From an uncultured Eubacteriales bacterium (GTDB lineage: Bacteria > Bacillota > Clostridia > Oscillospirales > UBA644): DNA of 64,000 bases. The notes beneath the pieces were generated by a model. It saw nothing but the letters and a program-made list of their open reading frames with translations, was not told the origin of the DNA and searched no databases. Positions within the stretch are counted from its first letter, which is position 1. The number at the start of each line of letters is the position of its first letter. Both the position numbers and the translations under genes were made by a program. The stretch lies in NCBI GenBank assembly GCA_905207625.1, contig CAJLLT010000004.1, positions 1-64,000 on the forward strand. The letters are read 5' to 3'. Below, piece after piece: positions 1 through 7,427 of the stretch.

Positions 1-54
1 TCCTATGGGGTATCCGACTTTCTGCTATCAAAAAGCTATCAGGGGATGCTATCA
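1..54. repeat. Direct repeat copy 1 (may extend left of the window)
   Basis: This 54-base stretch recurs almost exactly at 1453-1505, with about three differences including one inserted A. The two copies bracket the DUF2971 gene. Inside each copy the heptamer GCTATCA occurs three times in the same orientation, about 11-13 bases apart. Such spaced short repeats are typical of protein-binding arrays at recombination or transposon ends, but no recombinase gene is visible here, so the role is inferred. Confidence 0.85.
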
Positions 55-213
55 ATGTGTTTTATTAATATCAGCGAAGAAAGCTTCAAATCTATCCAAG
101 GCAGAAGAAATATCTTTTTCTTCCCAAATATCTGGATCAACAATCCATATATTTCGGACTGCACACAGGTTCTTCACGAATGCTGTAGCCGTTTGATAGA
201 TCCATGCAAACAA
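52..213 (-). pseudogene. Possible 3' remnant of an unidentified gene
   Basis: An open minus-strand frame of about 53 codons ends with a TGA at 52-54, just inside the direct repeat. Its predicted peptide (ending DRFEAFFADINKTH) has the composition of a real protein C-terminus, but only a TTG preceded at once by a stop codon is available as a start and no ribosome binding site is seen. In the second repeat copy the dpnI-like gene also ends inside the repeat. I infer a gene tail truncated by recombination; it could also be a chance open frame. The family is not recognised. Confidence 0.25.
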
Positions 214-295
214 TCACCCGGAATTGACCCACCTGATTCATCTCAAAAAAATCTTGGAGGTATAACCATGAGCAACCTTGTATCGGTAGGAATGA

Positions 296-1303
296 TTAAA
301 ATTTCAAAAGATAAGCATCCAGCTTGTTTTTAACATTTATGTAGGATTTATAAATGTTCTTGATCCCAGCCTCTTTTGCCATGCTTATAACAAGATTTTC
401 TTCTGACACATTCATTCGCAGTCCGAGAATTACACCACTTGGTATCCATTCCCTCATAACCGGCGGATTCATATTGCAGCCGGGAAACATTCGCCATTCT
501 TCATCATATTTATGACACTCTTTTTTGATCAGAGTAGTTCTTTCTTTTTCCCATAGAGAACTACCCATTTCTGCATACAACTCCGGTGGAATCTGAGCTT
601 TTGTTGTGTCTGCTATTTTGTTGAGCATAACAAATTTCGCAAAGTTTGTCGCATCATAAGGCGTATCCGAATAATAAATCGGATAGAGTGGTGTGCCATA
701 GTTATTTATTCCGCAATTAGCGCATTTTTCCTGTTTGCCGCATAATAAATTGTCATTATTTTCAAGGTCGTAAATTTGTACAAACCCTTTATGTTGATCT
801 GCATATTTCAGCCACAGTGACTCATTGTACCCGTTTTCGGAGAAACAAACTGACCACGTATCTTTCTTAAGTTCATCACGAATTGAAAGTGCTGCGATAA
901 GGAACCTTTCCGTAAGTCCTTGAGAAAGAGCTTTTGTCACATTTTCAACCGTTATTTGCGCTGCTTGCTCCTCCGAGAGAAATCCACCTAGCAATGACTT
1001 AAAGCCCTCCACAACAGCTTCGGTACTTTTCTGAGTCTGAAACGCACTTAGATACTCTTTTCGGATCTTCTCAATATCGATGTGAAGAAAGGTGTCAAAA
1101 GGATCATCATAATAATTCGCAGAAGAAAAATAGAGCCTGTTGGTTCTAAGCGCTTCCAAGCTTTGGGTGCTGACAGGGCGATAGCGAAAAAGAAACTTAG
1201 GATACTTAATGAATTTAGATAATTGCTCGTATTCTGCCACAATATCTTTTCCGGGCAAAGAACATAATATTTTCCAGAATTCTTCTCGTTCACTTTGATT
1301 CAT
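296..1303 (-). CDS. DUF2971 family protein
   Basis: A soluble 335-residue protein of unknown function. It carries the two signatures of the DUF2971 family: an N-terminal block with YRPV near residue 41, a YFSS strand near residue 58 and the DDPFD motif at about 66-70, and a C-terminal HKYDEEWRMF block about 65 residues from the end. A CANCG pair lies mid-protein. The ATG at 1303 was chosen because GAGAGGAG sits 7-8 bases upstream; a TTG six codons earlier is possible. The gene follows the dpnI-like gene in the same direction after 186 bp and is flanked by the direct repeats, so it looks like accessory cargo. A defence-related role is conceivable but only inferred. Confidence 0.7.
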   Translation of the reverse strand: MNQSEREEFWKILCSLPGKDIVAEYEQLSKFIKYPKFLFRYRPVSTQSLEALRTNRLYFSSANYYDDPFDTFLHIDIEKIRKEYLSAFQTQKSTEAVVEGFKSLLGGFLSEEQAAQITVENVTKALSQGLTERFLIAALSIRDELKKDTWSVCFSENGYNESLWLKYADQHKGFVQIYDLENNDNLLCGKQEKCANCGINNYGTPLYPIYYSDTPYDATNFAKFVMLNKIADTTKAQIPPELYAEMGSSLWEKERTTLIKKECHKYDEEWRMFPGCNMNPPVMREWIPSGVILGLRMNVSEENLVISMAKEAGIKNIYKSYINVKNKLDAYLLKF

Positions 1304-1452
1304 TGATGCAACTCCTCTCAATTATCAAATGTAACTTGTAGTCCGAAACAAACATTATTAGATTTATGATCTGTCCAATCGGCGATTATTCTAAACTTTC
1401 TTGTATAGACCGTTTGATTCCATTTGGCTTTATTTAATACCAGTTATCCCAA

Positions 1453-1505
1453 TCCTATGGAGTATCCGACTTTCTGCTATCAAAAGCTATCAGGGAATGC
1501 TATCA
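1453..1505. repeat. Direct repeat copy 2
   Basis: Second copy of the repeat at 1-54, again with three GCTATCA heptamers. The stop codon of the dpnI-like gene (1490-1492) lies inside it. The distance between copies (about 1.45 kb) corresponds to one gene, as expected for a cassette flanked by recombination sites or for a duplication. Confidence 0.85.
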
Positions 1506-2290
1506 CTTAAATGCGGTAGCTTTGCGTTTTTTCGGTAAACTCCGCGATCAATAAATTCAAGATAACCCTGATTTCGTAAGATTTGCAATTGTTGACGAAT
1601 TTTGGGGCGAATGTTATGGTTTTGCGGATGCTTTTTAGATAGAGAGTCTTCAAAAGCATAGATATCATTTAATGAAAAGGCTTGATTTGGAATTTCGTTG
1701 ATACAACCCAATACATCAAATAACCAGTTTCGCGTGTCAAGATTGTGCGCGCTTAAAAATGTTGATTGCTGTACTTGCGCAATAACGGAAGTTTTATCAA
1801 GCAGAATCTTATTTCGAATTATGCTGATTCGACCTTGTACTGGAATTTCGTCAAAAAGAATGTTACAACCTGTCCAGCCAGCGCGTTTAGCTGTGACAGA
1901 AAGCGGTTTTCGTTTTTCAACAATTGATGGAACAAAGAAATATTTAGGAATAACCCACAGATTATCTACGCAAAGCATTTTTTCGTTATAACTTAGAACA
2001 AAAAAGTCAGGGCTGTTATTACTTGTAATTCTTTGAATAAAGGTATCATAGGATCCATCTGCGATCCTATGACCTATAGCACCGCTTTTACTTTTTAGTT
2101 CGTATTCATTTTTGCACATAGGACAATAGAAATCGGCAACGGCTCTGTTATTAGGAAAATGAAGAATTTTGGGGTAACCGCAACGCGGACAGTAAATATT
2201 ATTTAGCACCCACGTTTCGGTAAGAACCCGAATAATCTGTGACTTACTGTGATAATTGCCAATTAAACTTCGGTCAAAAAAGATATCCAT
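1490..2290 (-). CDS. dpnC: DpnI-type methyl-directed restriction endonuclease
   Basis: A 266-residue homologue of pneumococcal DpnI (254 residues), the enzyme that cuts GATC only when its adenine is methylated. From the ATG at 2290 the alignment to DpnI as I recall it is nearly gap-free in the N-terminal catalytic domain: Asp53, Glu64 and Lys66 of the PD-(D/E)xK site sit at identical positions, with zinc-binding pairs Cys34/Cys37 and Cys56/Cys59. The C-terminal third (KIRQQLQILR near residue 235) matches the winged-helix domain that reads methylated DNA. It should destroy incoming Dam-modified phage or plasmid DNA, and the host should therefore lack GATC adenine methylation. No dpnD-like partner is evident. 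The longer frame to 2359 adds a tail absent from DpnI and was rejected. The AT-rich context suggests horizontal acquisition. Confidence 0.93.
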   Translation of the reverse strand: MDIFFDRSLIGNYHSKSQIIRVLTETWVLNNIYCPRCGYPKILHFPNNRAVADFYCPMCKNEYELKSKSGAIGHRIADGSYDTFIQRITSNNSPDFFVLSYNEKMLCVDNLWVIPKYFFVPSIVEKRKPLSVTAKRAGWTGCNILFDEIPVQGRISIIRNKILLDKTSVIAQVQQSTFLSAHNLDTRNWLFDVLGCINEIPNQAFSLNDIYAFEDSLSKKHPQNHNIRPKIRQQLQILRNQGYLEFIDRGVYRKNAKLPHLSDSIP

Positions 2291-2385
2291 ATGAATGTTT
2301 TTCCTGTTGCGAATAATGACAATTTGCGTCATTAATAAGAATAAGACTGTATGAGTCAAAGCTTAACATCAAACATCTCAGCATT

Positions 2386-2414
2386 AGTGTATCATACGTC
2401 TGTATTGGGTGCAA
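2386..2414 (-). promoter_or_regulatory. Predicted sigma-A promoter of the dpnI-like gene
   Basis: On the minus strand TTGCAC (2409-2414) and TACACT (2386-2391) are separated by 17 bases. This would give a leader of about 90 bases before the ATG at 2290. A second possible -35 (TTGACT) lies closer to the gene but has a poorer -10. Confidence 0.5.
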
Positions 2415-2449
2415 GTATCTTTGAAACCATCCAATAATATGTGTGCTAC

Positions 2450-2490
2450 AAGATCTATCTGACTTCTCTAAAAGAAATCAGATAGATCTT
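2450..2490. terminator. Strong hairpin at the guaA/island junction
   Basis: The arms AGATCTATCTGA and TCAGATAGATCT are perfectly complementary over 12 bp around a loop of about 15 bases. Only a broken T-run follows on the plus strand and none on the minus strand, so it may act as a guaA terminator or mark the junction with the accessory segment. Each arm contains GATC. Confidence 0.5.
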
Positions 2491-2580
2491 TATTCTTAGA
2501 TAATCTTTAAATGTTGTCATTTTGTTGTCACGGGCAATTCCGTAAAGGAAAAGTCCATCATTTTCAAGGCTTTCGGGCAT
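2455..2580 (-). CDS. Small hypothetical ORF directly after guaA
   Basis: A 41-codon open frame begins with an ATG 8 bases after the guaA stop and ends inside the hairpin at 2450-2490. The peptide starts MPESLENDGLFLYGIARDN and contains an internal MTTFKDYL. It has no clear ribosome binding site but could be read by coupling to guaA. I do not recognise it. It may be a gene fragment left by integration at the 3' end of guaA or chance coding. Confidence 0.3.
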   Translation of the reverse strand: MPESLENDGLFLYGIARDNKMTTFKDYLRIKIYLISFREVR

Positions 2581-2588
2581 AATTTATT

Positions 2589-4115
2589 TTATTCCCACTC
2601 AATAGTTGCAGGGGGTTTGCCGGTGATGTCGTAGACGACTCTGCCGACACCGTTGACCTCATTGACTATGCGGGTTGCGGCACGGGAAAGGACGCTGTGG
2701 GAAATGTGGGCATATTCGCAGGTCATAAAGTCGTTGGTACGGACCGCACGGAGCGCCACGGTATAGTCGTAGGTGCGGAAGTCACCCATTACGCCTACGG
2801 ACTGAACATTGGTAAGGACGGCAAAATACTGATCCGCCTTTACCCGGCTCTTTTTCATTTCTTCACGGAAAATCGCATCCGCCTCACGCAGGATGTCCAG
2901 TTTTTCGGGGGTTATCTCCCCTATCACACGGATAGCAAGACCAGGGCCGGGGAAAGGCTGACGCTCAACAAGGTTACGGGGCAGGTCAAGCTGTCTGCCA
3001 AGTTTACGGACCTCGTCCTTGAACAGATAACGAAGAGGCTCGACAAGTTCCTTAAAGGTCATATTTTTGGGAAGTCCGCCGACATTGTGATGGCTCTTTA
3101 TAGTCGCGGAATTATTTGCGCCGGATTCCACCACATCGGGATAAATTGTTCCCTGCGCCAGAAATTTCACGTCACCGAGTTTCTTGGATTCCTCCTCAAA
3201 AGTCCGGATAAACTGCTCTCCTATTATCTTGCGTTTCTTCTCGGGATCGGTAACACCCTTGAGCAGCCCCAGGAATTTCTCGCCGGCATTGACACGGATA
3301 AAATTAATGTCCCGGTTTTTGAACGCCGCCTCAATCTCATCGCCTTCATTCTTCCTCATCAGACCGTGATCGACGAATATACAGTAAAGATTCTTTCCTA
3401 TAGCTTTGCCTATGAGCGCGGCGCAAACGGAGGAGTCAACGCCACCGGAAAGTCCGAGGATAACCTTTTCAGTACCGACCTGAGCGCGGATCTGGGCTAT
3501 CATACGGGTCTCATAGTCCCTGATATCATAGTCACCCTTCACTCCGCAGACATTATACAGGAAATTCCGGATTATCTTCGTACCGTTAGGAGTGCTTTCC
3601 ACTTCTGGATGGAACTGCACGCAATACAGACGATTTGACTTGTCCTCAGCCGCGGCATTTTCGCAGTTGTCGGTATGGGCAATGGCGGAAAAGCCTTCGG
3701 GGAGGTTTACGACCCTGTCTGTATGACTCATGAGTCCGATCTGTTCTTTTTCAAGATCCTTGAAAAGTCCGGAACGAGTGCAGACGGTCATTTCGGTTTT
3801 TCCGTACTCGCTTACATCGCAGGGCTCAATCTTTCCGCCCAAAAGGTAGCACATGAGCTGCATCCCATAGCATATTCCCAAAACGGGAATACCGAGTCGG
3901 AACAGTTCCGGAGAGCATTTCGGGCTTTCGGGGCGATACACGCTGTCCGGACCTCCGGTCATGATTATGCCCACGGGTGCCATAGCCTTTATTTCCTCTA
4001 TCGAGGTCGTTCCGGGTTTGATGACGGAATAAACATTGCATTCCCTGACCCGGCGTGCGATAAGCTCTTTATACTGACCGCCGAAATCAAGAACCAGAAC
4101 CGTCTGATTACTCAT
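2589..4115 (-). CDS. guaA: GMP synthase (glutamine-hydrolysing)
   Basis: Converts XMP to GMP using ATP and glutamine, the last step of guanine nucleotide synthesis. The 508-residue protein is full length. An N-terminal class I glutamine amidotransferase has the nucleophile Cys82 in GICYGMQ and His169/Glu171 in QFHPEVE. An ATP-pyrophosphatase domain follows with the P-loop LSGGVDSS at 222-229, then the C-terminal dimerisation domain ending PPATIEWE. GGAGG precedes the ATG at 4115. The gene has its own promoter and is set off from the upstream femX pair by 115 bp. Its conserved 3' end is a documented integration site for genomic islands, which fits the accessory genes that follow. Confidence 0.98.
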   Translation of the reverse strand: MSNQTVLVLDFGGQYKELIARRVRECNVYSVIKPGTTSIEEIKAMAPVGIIMTGGPDSVYRPESPKCSPELFRLGIPVLGICYGMQLMCYLLGGKIEPCDVSEYGKTEMTVCTRSGLFKDLEKEQIGLMSHTDRVVNLPEGFSAIAHTDNCENAAAEDKSNRLYCVQFHPEVESTPNGTKIIRNFLYNVCGVKGDYDIRDYETRMIAQIRAQVGTEKVILGLSGGVDSSVCAALIGKAIGKNLYCIFVDHGLMRKNEGDEIEAAFKNRDINFIRVNAGEKFLGLLKGVTDPEKKRKIIGEQFIRTFEEESKKLGDVKFLAQGTIYPDVVESGANNSATIKSHHNVGGLPKNMTFKELVEPLRYLFKDEVRKLGRQLDLPRNLVERQPFPGPGLAIRVIGEITPEKLDILREADAIFREEMKKSRVKADQYFAVLTNVQSVGVMGDFRTYDYTVALRAVRTNDFMTCEYAHISHSVLSRAATRIVNEVNGVGRVVYDITGKPPATIEWE

Positions 4116-4157
4116 TTTACTTCCTCCGTATGTATCCTTTTATGTGTAATATAGAAT

Positions 4158-4186
4158 AATATATCACATATATCGGCTCTTTGCAA
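4158..4186 (-). promoter_or_regulatory. Predicted sigma-A promoter of guaA
   Basis: On the minus strand TTGCAA (4181-4186) and TATATT (4158-4163) are spaced by 17 bases, giving a short leader to the guaA ATG at 4115. The leader is too short for a purine riboswitch and none was seen. Confidence 0.6.
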
Positions 4187-4230
4187 GGACAAATGACCGA
4201 ATTTTTTGTCTCCGATTTGAAACATCGGTA

Positions 4231-4611
4231 TTATTTGATTATCTTTATTCCTCCGATGAAGGGCAGTTCCTTTGCCCGTCCGCTGAAACCGTTGACCAGT
4301 CCGAGAACGAACATGACAAAGAGTGCAAGGCCGGTAACAAGGCCGAAAACAGCTTTAAGCAACCATCCGATAAAGGGGAAAAAACCGAGAACGGAGCTGA
4401 TGATACTGCATATAATGCAGGCGATCAGAAGCAACAGTCCCTGATTTGCGTGAAACCTGGCATAGCCCGAGCCGTTGTCTGTTATGAGCGGAATAAAAAA
4501 CAGGATATACGCCAGTCCGGAGACGGTCTTGTGGGTGTTGATATCACCGGCGAAAAACTCATTGGTATGATCCGGTGTTCCGATAAACAGGTTCTTGATT
4601 TTCTCAAACAT
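4231..4611 (-). CDS. Small DUF4870/Tic20-like membrane protein
   Basis: A 126-residue integral membrane protein of unknown function. The N-terminal 30 residues are polar (MFEKIKNLFIG). Hydrophobic segments follow at about 29-42, 56-78, 80-95 and 93-110, with the RFHANQGLLLL motif between the first two typical of DUF4870/Tic20-like proteins. The C-terminus is a short polar tail. The start lies one base after the femX stop, so it is probably co-transcribed with femX. The family is widespread in Clostridia and its job is unknown. Confidence 0.7.
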   Translation of the reverse strand: MFEKIKNLFIGTPDHTNEFFAGDINTHKTVSGLAYILFFIPLITDNGSGYARFHANQGLLLLIACIICSIISSVLGFFPFIGWLLKAVFGLVTGLALFVMFVLGLVNGFSGRAKELPFIGGIKIIK

Positions 4612-4612
4612 T

Positions 4613-5830
4613 TCATTTTACCTTTCTCAATTTGATCTTGATATATACTCTCTTCGCCGCAGGAAGAAGTTTTTTGAAAACAGCATATTTCCAGCCTGAG
4701 ACAGGATACTCAAACTCCCCGGCATATTCAAGCACTGTTGGGTTGAACTTGAGTTTGAATTCCGAAAGGCTGTCGGAAAGCTCTCCGTGAATGCCCATGA
4801 GGCTGAAAACATCGCATCCGCGGTCACGGAAGTATTTCATCGCTTCATATCTCAACTGGTTTGTAGTACGGAACCTGGGGAAAACGGAATCATCAAAGCC
4901 GCTGTACATAAGATAAGCCTTTTTCCCGCATTTTACGGTGAGAAGTGCGGAAAGGTCAATAATATTTCCTCGTTGCTGTTTTATCTGTACCGCATCATCC
5001 CTGTCCTTCCGTATCTGAACGGCGGTGTCTATATCCGCCTTCGGCAACTGTTCATCACAGAAGGCAATAAACTTATCCATGTCCATCCGGGCAAAGAATA
5101 TGACACAGTCGTCACCGAAAGCCTCTTTCACCCGGGCAAAATACTCTTCGTTGCGAAGAAGGACATGCTGCCGCTGTTCCGTATGCTCAGAAATCCGGGC
5201 AAATGGCGGAATTGCCGAAGGATCGGTTTCAGCCGAAAAACTTATTCCACGGTGTGCGGTATAAGCACCGATGAATTTTTTCAGTTTTTTATCAAGAGAC
5301 GATAGAAGCTGCGTGTCGTCTGCCGGTTTCCCATCGGTGCAAAGGGATATTTCCGCATTGTACCGGGGCTGTGTATAAGAATGAAAGTCCTTTGCAAATC
5401 CGCCATGCATATACCCTTCGGAGGTAAGGTTTTTCATCCGTTTATGTCCTTCGGCATCCATCACCTCCGTGCGCTTGTACGTCCGGCTCAGGATTATTTC
5501 CGGATCGATGCGTACCATATATGCGCCGATTTTTTTGGCATAACCTATAACTCCGTCGGAAAAAGCCTTCAGCGTTTCCTTATCGGAATAATCCAGTACA
5601 TACCCCCTGGGACAGTAGACAAGTTTTACTCCGGGTGCCATTTTCCTTATGAGTAAAAGAGAAAAAGCACAGGGCTCACCGTTAGCGGTCATGACGCAGC
5701 AACAGCTTTGCCAGTCCTTTTTAACGTGCGCCCAGGCAGGATCTTGCATCAGATTATATCTTAAACCGGATTTTTCCGCAGCCGCAAGGTACTCCGCGGC
5801 CGGTACACCGGATTTGAATTCATATTTCAA
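4613..5830 (-). CDS. FemAB/FemX-family peptidoglycan branching aminoacyltransferase
   Basis: A 405-residue cytosolic enzyme of the FemABX family, which uses aminoacyl-tRNA to add amino acids to the lysine side chain of lipid II. Two GNAT-like halves are apparent. Signatures include the N-terminal QDPAWAHVKKDW, the YCPRGYVLDY segment near residue 90, the polar helical arm around 240-290, and the C-terminal block FSLMGIHGELSDSLSEFKL. It overlaps the end of rnmV by 4 bases. Which residue is added, and whether the first or a later one, cannot be read from the sequence. Confidence 0.9.
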   Translation of the reverse strand: MKYEFKSGVPAAEYLAAAEKSGLRYNLMQDPAWAHVKKDWQSCCCVMTANGEPCAFSLLLIRKMAPGVKLVYCPRGYVLDYSDKETLKAFSDGVIGYAKKIGAYMVRIDPEIILSRTYKRTEVMDAEGHKRMKNLTSEGYMHGGFAKDFHSYTQPRYNAEISLCTDGKPADDTQLLSSLDKKLKKFIGAYTAHRGISFSAETDPSAIPPFARISEHTEQRQHVLLRNEEYFARVKEAFGDDCVIFFARMDMDKFIAFCDEQLPKADIDTAVQIRKDRDDAVQIKQQRGNIIDLSALLTVKCGKKAYLMYSGFDDSVFPRFRTTNQLRYEAMKYFRDRGCDVFSLMGIHGELSDSLSEFKLKFNPTVLEYAGEFEYPVSGWKYAVFKKLLPAAKRVYIKIKLRKVK

Positions 5831-6423
5831 TTCTCTTCCTCCGTTTCCGAAATCATTCGTTTATATTCATCGTAATCCGAAATGATATTCAGTACTTCCA
5901 AAAGTTTGTTGCTTGAAAGTCTTGCGGGAAGCCCCATTTTTTTAATGAGACGCATACGTTTTTCCGTACTGTTTTCAGTTCCGAACAACCCGTCCTCATA
6001 AAGATCGCTTTTTGTTATTTTTCTTCCGCAGGTCTCCGGTCTCTCGCCGGCGGTCACTCCAGCCTGACGCAAAGCCCGGCATATGGTTTCCGGGTCCATG
6101 CCTTCAACCCCGAGAAAACCTTCCTTTGAAGGTTTTGCCTTACGCTTTTCCTTTCCCGGAATATCAGGAATATATGCATTTTTGACATATCTTTTATCAA
6201 CGCAGGACAGTATCCTGTTCCTTATGAGAAATCCGGCACGGTCGCTGTCGGTAAGTATTACTATTCCCCTTTTCTCAGCCAGCCGTCCGAGCATTTCCAT
6301 CATTTCGGGATTCTTGAATATTCTGAATCCATCGGTTGCGACGATAGTGGCATCCACAATATTCTCCAGCGTCTTGCGGTCATATTCACCTTCGACAACT
6401 ATAACTTCGTCAACTTTTATCAT
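5827..6423 (-). CDS. rnmV: Ribonuclease M5
   Basis: Matures the 5S rRNA precursor in low-GC Gram-positives, acting with ribosomal protein L18. At 198 residues it is a little longer than the Bacillus enzyme. The N-terminal TOPRIM domain shows the catalytic glutamate Glu11 in VVEGEYDRKTL and the DxD pair Asp59/Asp61 in LTDSDRAG, followed by a basic region (residues about 84-100) and the M5-specific C-terminal domain. The ATG overlaps the holA stop in an ATGA, with AGAGGTG as the binding site. It belongs to the comEC-holA-rnmV-femX run. Confidence 0.95.
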   Translation of the reverse strand: MIKVDEVIVVEGEYDRKTLENIVDATIVATDGFRIFKNPEMMEMLGRLAEKRGIVILTDSDRAGFLIRNRILSCVDKRYVKNAYIPDIPGKEKRKAKPSKEGFLGVEGMDPETICRALRQAGVTAGERPETCGRKITKSDLYEDGLFGTENSTEKRMRLIKKMGLPARLSSNKLLEVLNIISDYDEYKRMISETEEEN

Positions 6424-7427
6424 AGCACCTCTGACATTTCCGCAATGAGCCGTGAAAGTATTATTTCTCCGTCAATGACTGTGGATTTGCATTCCACATC
6501 AGCCTTACAGCACATGTCAAGCATGGCGGAGATGGCGGGAAAGCTAATTCCGGAAACTCTTTTGATGTATTTTTCCGCCGGGTATTGCTTCATACCGGTT
6601 TTGCGTGCTATTTCGGCGCTGCCAAGTCCCGCACGGACATAAAGTTTTACGCGGTAAAGGTTGCTTACGGCGGTAAATACAGAGCCCAGAATGAGTATGC
6701 AGTCTGTTCTGACAGCAAGAAGATCTCTCAGGACCTCCCTTGCCTTGTTGCTGTTTTTATCAAGCACGGCATCCACAAGCTCATAGGTCCTCGCGTCCAC
6801 GGTTTTGACCGTTACGGTATCTATTGCCTGCCGGGTCACATTGCCGTCGCAAAAAGCGCACAGTTTTTCCGCTTCGTTATCAAGCACATCCATACAGGTT
6901 CCCGCCTGGGAGATGAAATACTTTATATCCGAAGAAGAAATGCCGGTACGGTGCCGGGCAAAAAGCTGTCCGACCCATTTTTCAAGATCCTGAGGCGCCG
7001 GAGTATCGGCCGAAAGGTCAAGTCCTATCTCAGATATCAGCCCGGCAACGGCTTTGTAGTCTTTGAGTCTTGTATCAAAGGGTTCCGTATGCGCATAAAA
7101 GACAAGTACGGTATCATCCTGAAGGGAATCCGGATTTTTGGTTATGTAGCCGCAAAAATCACCGTTTGCCGGAGCATCGGAAATGATAATAAGCTTTCTC
7201 GAAGAAAAAAGAGGAACCGTTTCAAGAAGGTCTGCAAAAGCCGAAACATCCCCGTCTTTACCGTCAATGAGGTGCAGGTCGGCGGGGTCCGCTTCGTCAC
7301 CGAACAGTGATTTTTTTATTCTGCCGAGCCACAGTCTTTTCAGATAATTCTCGTCACCGTGTATGTAATACAGCCGGCGAAGCTGACCGGATGCAATGTC
7401 CTGTTTAAAAGCATCAGTGGATCTCAT
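6420..7427 (-). CDS. holA: DNA polymerase III delta subunit
   Basis: The 335-residue delta subunit opens the beta sliding clamp within the clamp-loader complex. The N-terminal AAA+-like fold begins with LRRLYYIHGDENYLKR, the family's degenerate P-loop region, and contains the VPLFSSRKLIIISD block near residue 70. The C-terminal collar domain carries KYPAEKYIKR-type helices near 280. It overlaps comEC by one base, and the comEC-holA order is the one found in Bacillus. Confidence 0.95.
   Translation of the reverse strand: MRSTDAFKQDIASGQLRRLYYIHGDENYLKRLWLGRIKKSLFGDEADPADLHLIDGKDGDVSAFADLLETVPLFSSRKLIIISDAPANGDFCGYITKNPDSLQDDTVLVFYAHTEPFDTRLKDYKAVAGLISEIGLDLSADTPAPQDLEKWVGQLFARHRTGISSSDIKYFISQAGTCMDVLDNEAEKLCAFCDGNVTRQAIDTVTVKTVDARTYELVDAVLDKNSNKAREVLRDLLAVRTDCILILGSVFTAVSNLYRVKLYVRAGLGSAEIARKTGMKQYPAEKYIKRVSGISFPAISAMLDMCCKADVECKSTVIDGEIILSRLIAEMSEVL

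Noticed and set aside
268..333. A 21-codon plus-strand frame with GGAGG and a start resembling the CheD N-terminus (MSNLVSVGM)
   Set aside because: It overlaps the 3' end of the DUF2971 gene on the other strand and is too short to support a family call; the resemblance is probably chance.
46..333. A 95-codon plus-strand open frame
   Set aside because: Composition is not protein-like, it runs antisense to the gene remnant at 52-213, and its start has no binding site.
2697..3638. Long plus-strand open frame of 313 codons
   Set aside because: Entirely antisense to guaA, whose translation is unambiguous.
4116..4157. Purine riboswitch upstream of guaA
   Set aside because: The leader is about 40 bases, too short, and shows no aptamer-like pairing.
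4200..4240. Weak CCGAT/ATCGG stem considered as a terminator before guaA
   Set aside because: Only five base pairs and followed on the minus strand by A residues, not T.
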